Shown: positions 4,964 through 6,648 of the stretch, in pieces
Numbering within the stretch: the first letter of the stretch is position 1
Layout: every line of letters starts with the position of its first letter
From: Pseudofrankia asymbiotica
GTDB taxonomy: Bacteria > Actinomycetota > Actinomycetes > Frankiales > Frankiaceae
NCBI RefSeq assembly: GCF_001983105.1
Contig: NZ_MOMC01000047.1
Span: 70,127-76,774 of the forward strand
Direction of reading: 5' to 3'
Length of the DNA: 6,648 bases
The notes under the pieces: model-generated
What the model was told of the DNA's origin: nothing
What the model saw: the letters and a program-made list of their open reading frames with translations, nothing else
Databases searched by the model: none
Position numbers and translations under genes: made by a program

Positions 4964-6142
4964 TCACCGCGGCGGCGGCTCGGAGGTGAAGAGACGGCCG
5001 GCGGCGCGGACGTGCTCGGCGAGCTCCGGCGGGCCGAGCACCTCGAACGGCGCGCCGATGCGGGCGAGCAGCAGCATCGCCCAGGCGGGGTCGTCGGCGC
5101 CCATCCGCAGCCGGCACGGGCCCGCGTCGTGCCGTTCCCCGCCGGCTTCCTGGTCGCCGCTCCCACGCCCGGCGACGGCGTCCCGCTCGAGGCGGCCCCG
5201 CCCGGAGGTGCCTGCCGGCTCGGTGGCCGCTGCCCGCCGCGCGGGATCCCAGGGCTCGACGACGGCCCAGCGGCCGGCCACCCGGGCCACCTCGTCGACG
5301 GGCGCCCAGACCAGCACCTCCGCCTGCTGGCGCGCCGGGGCCGACCGGACCGCGGCGCGCACGAACGCGGCGGCGTCGCCGCCGGGCAGCGGGCGCGGGC
5401 GGAACCGGGCACCGGAGACCAGCGGCTCGGCGATCCGGTCGAGCCGGAACGTGCGCCAGTCTGACCGGTCGACGTCGAAGCCGACCAGGTACCAGCGCCC
5501 GGACAGCGAGACCATCCGGTGCGGCTCGACGTGGCGGTGGGTCGCGGCGCCCTCGCGGTCGATGTAGCCGAAGCGCAGCCGCTCCTCCGCCCGCGCCGCC
5601 AGCGCGATCGCGGTCAGCATCCCGGCGTCGACGGGCGGCCCGCCGACCGGCACCGGCACCGTGTACGCGCCGAGCGCGTCGGCCCGGTGCCGCAGCCGGC
5701 GCGGGATCACCTGCGCCACCTTGGCCAGCGCCCGAACCGCCGCCTCCTCGATCCCCGCGACCGGCCCGGCGACGGCGGCCCGAAGCCCGACGACGATCGC
5801 GACCGCCTCGTCGTCGTCGAGCAGCAGCGGCGGCACCGCGGCGCCGGCCCGCAGCTGGTAGCCGCCGGCGACGCCCCGGCTGGCGAGCACGGGGTAGCCC
5901 AACTCCCGCAGCCGGTCGACGTCGCGGCGCAGCGTCCGGGCGCTCACCTGGAGCCGGTCGGCCAGCTCCACCCCCGCCCAGTACCGGTGGGTCTGCAGCA
6001 GCGAGAGCAGCCGCAGCATCCGCGCGCTCGGTGAGGCCCGCTCGCCGGGGCTCCCGCCGCGGCCGCCCGCCGCGGCTTCAGCCTCAGCCTCGGCCTCGTC
6101 GAAGGCGTCACCGATGACCTCGTCGGGCAGCTCGCTCGCCAT
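4964..6142 (-). CDS. WYL-domain transcriptional regulator (HTH-WYL-WCX)
   Basis: A 392-aa regulator of the DeoR/YafY type. Residues 1-38 are an acidic Ala/Glu and Gly-rich leader. A winged helix-turn-helix covers about 39-98 (VELADRLQVSARTLRRDVDR, then the wing SRGVAGGYQL). The WYL domain follows at about 175-240, with HVEPHRMVSLSGRWYLVGFD holding the name-giving WYL (217-219) and the downstream arginines of WRTFRLDRI. The C-terminal WCX domain ends with CRLRMGADDPAWAMLLLARI. WYL domains bind nucleic acid or nucleotide ligands and control many processes, including DNA-damage and phage-defence genes. An insertion of about 37 residues, rich in Gly, Arg, Glu and Ala (about 302-341), interrupts WCX. 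Start: ATG 6142 was chosen; GTG 6148 is the alternative, and neither has a strong ribosome binding site. A perfect palindrome is centred 32 bp upstream. The kinase gene follows in the same direction after 174 bp; no target is evident. Confidence 0.92.
   Translation of the reverse strand: MASELPDEVIGDAFDEAEAEAEAAAGGRGGSPGERASPSARMLRLLSLLQTHRYWAGVELADRLQVSARTLRRDVDRLRELGYPVLASRGVAGGYQLRAGAAVPPLLLDDDEAVAIVVGLRAAVAGPVAGIEEAAVRALAKVAQVIPRRLRHRADALGAYTVPVPVGGPPVDAGMLTAIALAARAEERLRFGYIDREGAATHRHVEPHRMVSLSGRWYLVGFDVDRSDWRTFRLDRIAEPLVSGARFRPRPLPGGDAAAFVRAAVRSAPARQQAEVLVWAPVDEVARVAGRWAVVEPWDPARRAAATEPAGTSGRGRLERDAVAGRGSGDQEAGGERHDAGPCRLRMGADDPAWAMLLLARIGAPFEVLGPPELAEHVRAAGRLFTSEPPPR
6075..6098. repeat. 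Imperfect hexamer repeat GCCTCR x4
   Basis: GCTTCA, GCCTCA, GCCTCG, GCCTCG in tandem inside the WYL gene; it encodes the Glu-Ala repeat of the N-terminal leader. It keeps the frame. Confidence 0.7.
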
Positions 6143-6162
6143 GCCCACCAGAATGCCCCTGG

Positions 6163-6185
6163 TTGCGGCCAGATCCTGGCCGCAA
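6163..6185. promoter_or_regulatory. Palindrome upstream of the WYL regulator, candidate operator
   Basis: TTGCGGCCAG and CTGGCCGCAA are perfect 10-bp arms around ATC, centred 32 bp before the WYL gene start. No T tract follows on the minus strand, so an operator (for example autoregulation) fits better than a terminator, though it also lies downstream of the TetR gene. Confidence 0.5.
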
Positions 6186-6229
6186 AGGGCCGCTCCTGCC
6201 CGGGAGGCGCCGCTGGGCGGCAGGGGGCA

Positions 6230-6245
6230 CCACCCTGCAGGGTGG
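6230..6245. promoter_or_regulatory. 16-bp perfect palindrome CCACCCTGCAGGGTGG
   Basis: An uninterrupted 16-bp palindrome, 42 bp past the TetR stop and about 90 bp before the WYL start. It may be an operator. With no loop bases it is a poor terminator hairpin unless the centre opens. Confidence 0.4.
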
Positions 6246-6287
6246 CTGGATGGGCGACGCGGGCTGGCCGGAGACGGTCCGGGCAGG

Positions 6288-6648
6288 TCAGCGGCCGTGC
6301 AGGCGGTCGCAGGCCATGACCTGCGTGATCTGGCCCGGGGCGAGCGCGGGCCGCGGCAGCTGGCTCGGCGCCTCGCGGGCGGTGCGCAGGCCGTCGACCA
6401 CGAGCGCGAGGAAACGGCGCCACGACTCGGGGGCGACGTCGCGGGTGAAGTCGGCGACGGCGGTCAGCATGAGCTGGATCAGGGCGACGTCGGTGCCGGC
6501 GACGTCGGGGCGCAGCGCGCCGGCGTCCTGCGCCCGTTCCACCAGAGCCATGAACACCGGGCCGATGCGGTCGCGGTCCGCCGCGATGCGGGCCCGCCCG
6601 TGCGCGGTGCTGAAGACCAGCTCCTTCAGCCCCCGGTCGGCGACCTGG
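6288..6648 (-). CDS. TetR-family regulator, C-terminal part (cut by window edge)
   Basis: The frame is open from the right edge to a TGA at 6288, giving the last 119 residues; the N-terminal helix-turn-helix lies outside the window. The visible part is all-helical and resembles the ligand-binding and dimerisation domain of TetR/AcrR proteins: RIAADRDRIGPVFMALVERA, then the acidic segment AQDAGALRPDVAGTDVALIQ (reminiscent of the usual GxLRxDV stretch), and the ESWRRFLALVVDGLR helix, typical of actinobacterial TetR C-termini. An in-frame GTG at 6557 is not the real start because the frame and homology-like sequence continue upstream. It is followed after 145 bp by the WYL gene in the same direction. 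TetR proteins usually repress an adjacent exporter or enzyme gene, which may lie to the right of the window. Confidence 0.82.
   Translation of the reverse strand, partial: QVADRGLKELVFSTAHGRARIAADRDRIGPVFMALVERAQDAGALRPDVAGTDVALIQLMLTAVADFTRDVAPESWRRFLALVVDGLRTAREAPSQLPRPALAPGQITQVMACDRLHGR

Noticed and set aside
4689..6034. Long frames overlapping the WYL regulator
   Set aside because: Low-complexity shadows; the WYL frame contains the recognisable domains.

Overview
The window is very GC-rich (strongly G/C-biased third codon positions, GTG starts, an actinobacterial-style Ser/Thr kinase, a WYL regulator and UppP with the SSSAHL motif). It looks like an actinobacterial chromosome or large replicon. 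A Frankia-like or related filamentous actinomycete is a guess from style, not something proven by the sequence.

Layout: bases 31-834 hold six tRNA genes, all on the minus strand, in transcription order Trp(CCA), Pro(TGG), Arg(GCG), Gly(TCC), Thr(CGT), Thr(GGT). Strong hairpins lie in several of the gaps. The cluster may continue past the left edge. Five of the six show a departure from the textbook tRNA (acceptor or anticodon-stem mismatches, or C instead of the near-universal U33), and only one encodes its CCA end. This gives the block the look of an accessory or supernumerary tRNA array rather than core tRNA genes. Bases 835-1290 are gene-poor and contain a GC hairpin followed by a T-rich tract on the minus strand (likely terminator) and a perfect 15-bp dyad. 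A MarR-family regulator lies at 1291-1851 (minus). Bases 1852-2500 lack a convincing gene and contain short spaced direct repeats.

Bases 2501-3549 (plus strand) hold a two-cistron unit: a 53-aa unrecognised small ORF, probably leaderless, whose TGA overlaps the GTG start of uppP (undecaprenyl-diphosphatase, lipid-carrier recycling for the cell wall). Convergent to it on the minus strand are a Ser/Thr protein kinase with a proline-rich tail (3629-4789), a WYL-domain transcriptional regulator (4964-6142) and the C-terminal part of a TetR-family regulator that runs off the right edge (6288-6648). Two perfect palindromes lie between the TetR and WYL genes and are candidate operators.

There is no obvious single pathway. 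UppP acts in the membrane on undecaprenyl diphosphate; the kinase and the three regulators are signalling or transcriptional proteins whose targets the sequence does not reveal. The two most interesting items are the odd tRNA array and the overlooked leader ORF coupled to uppP.
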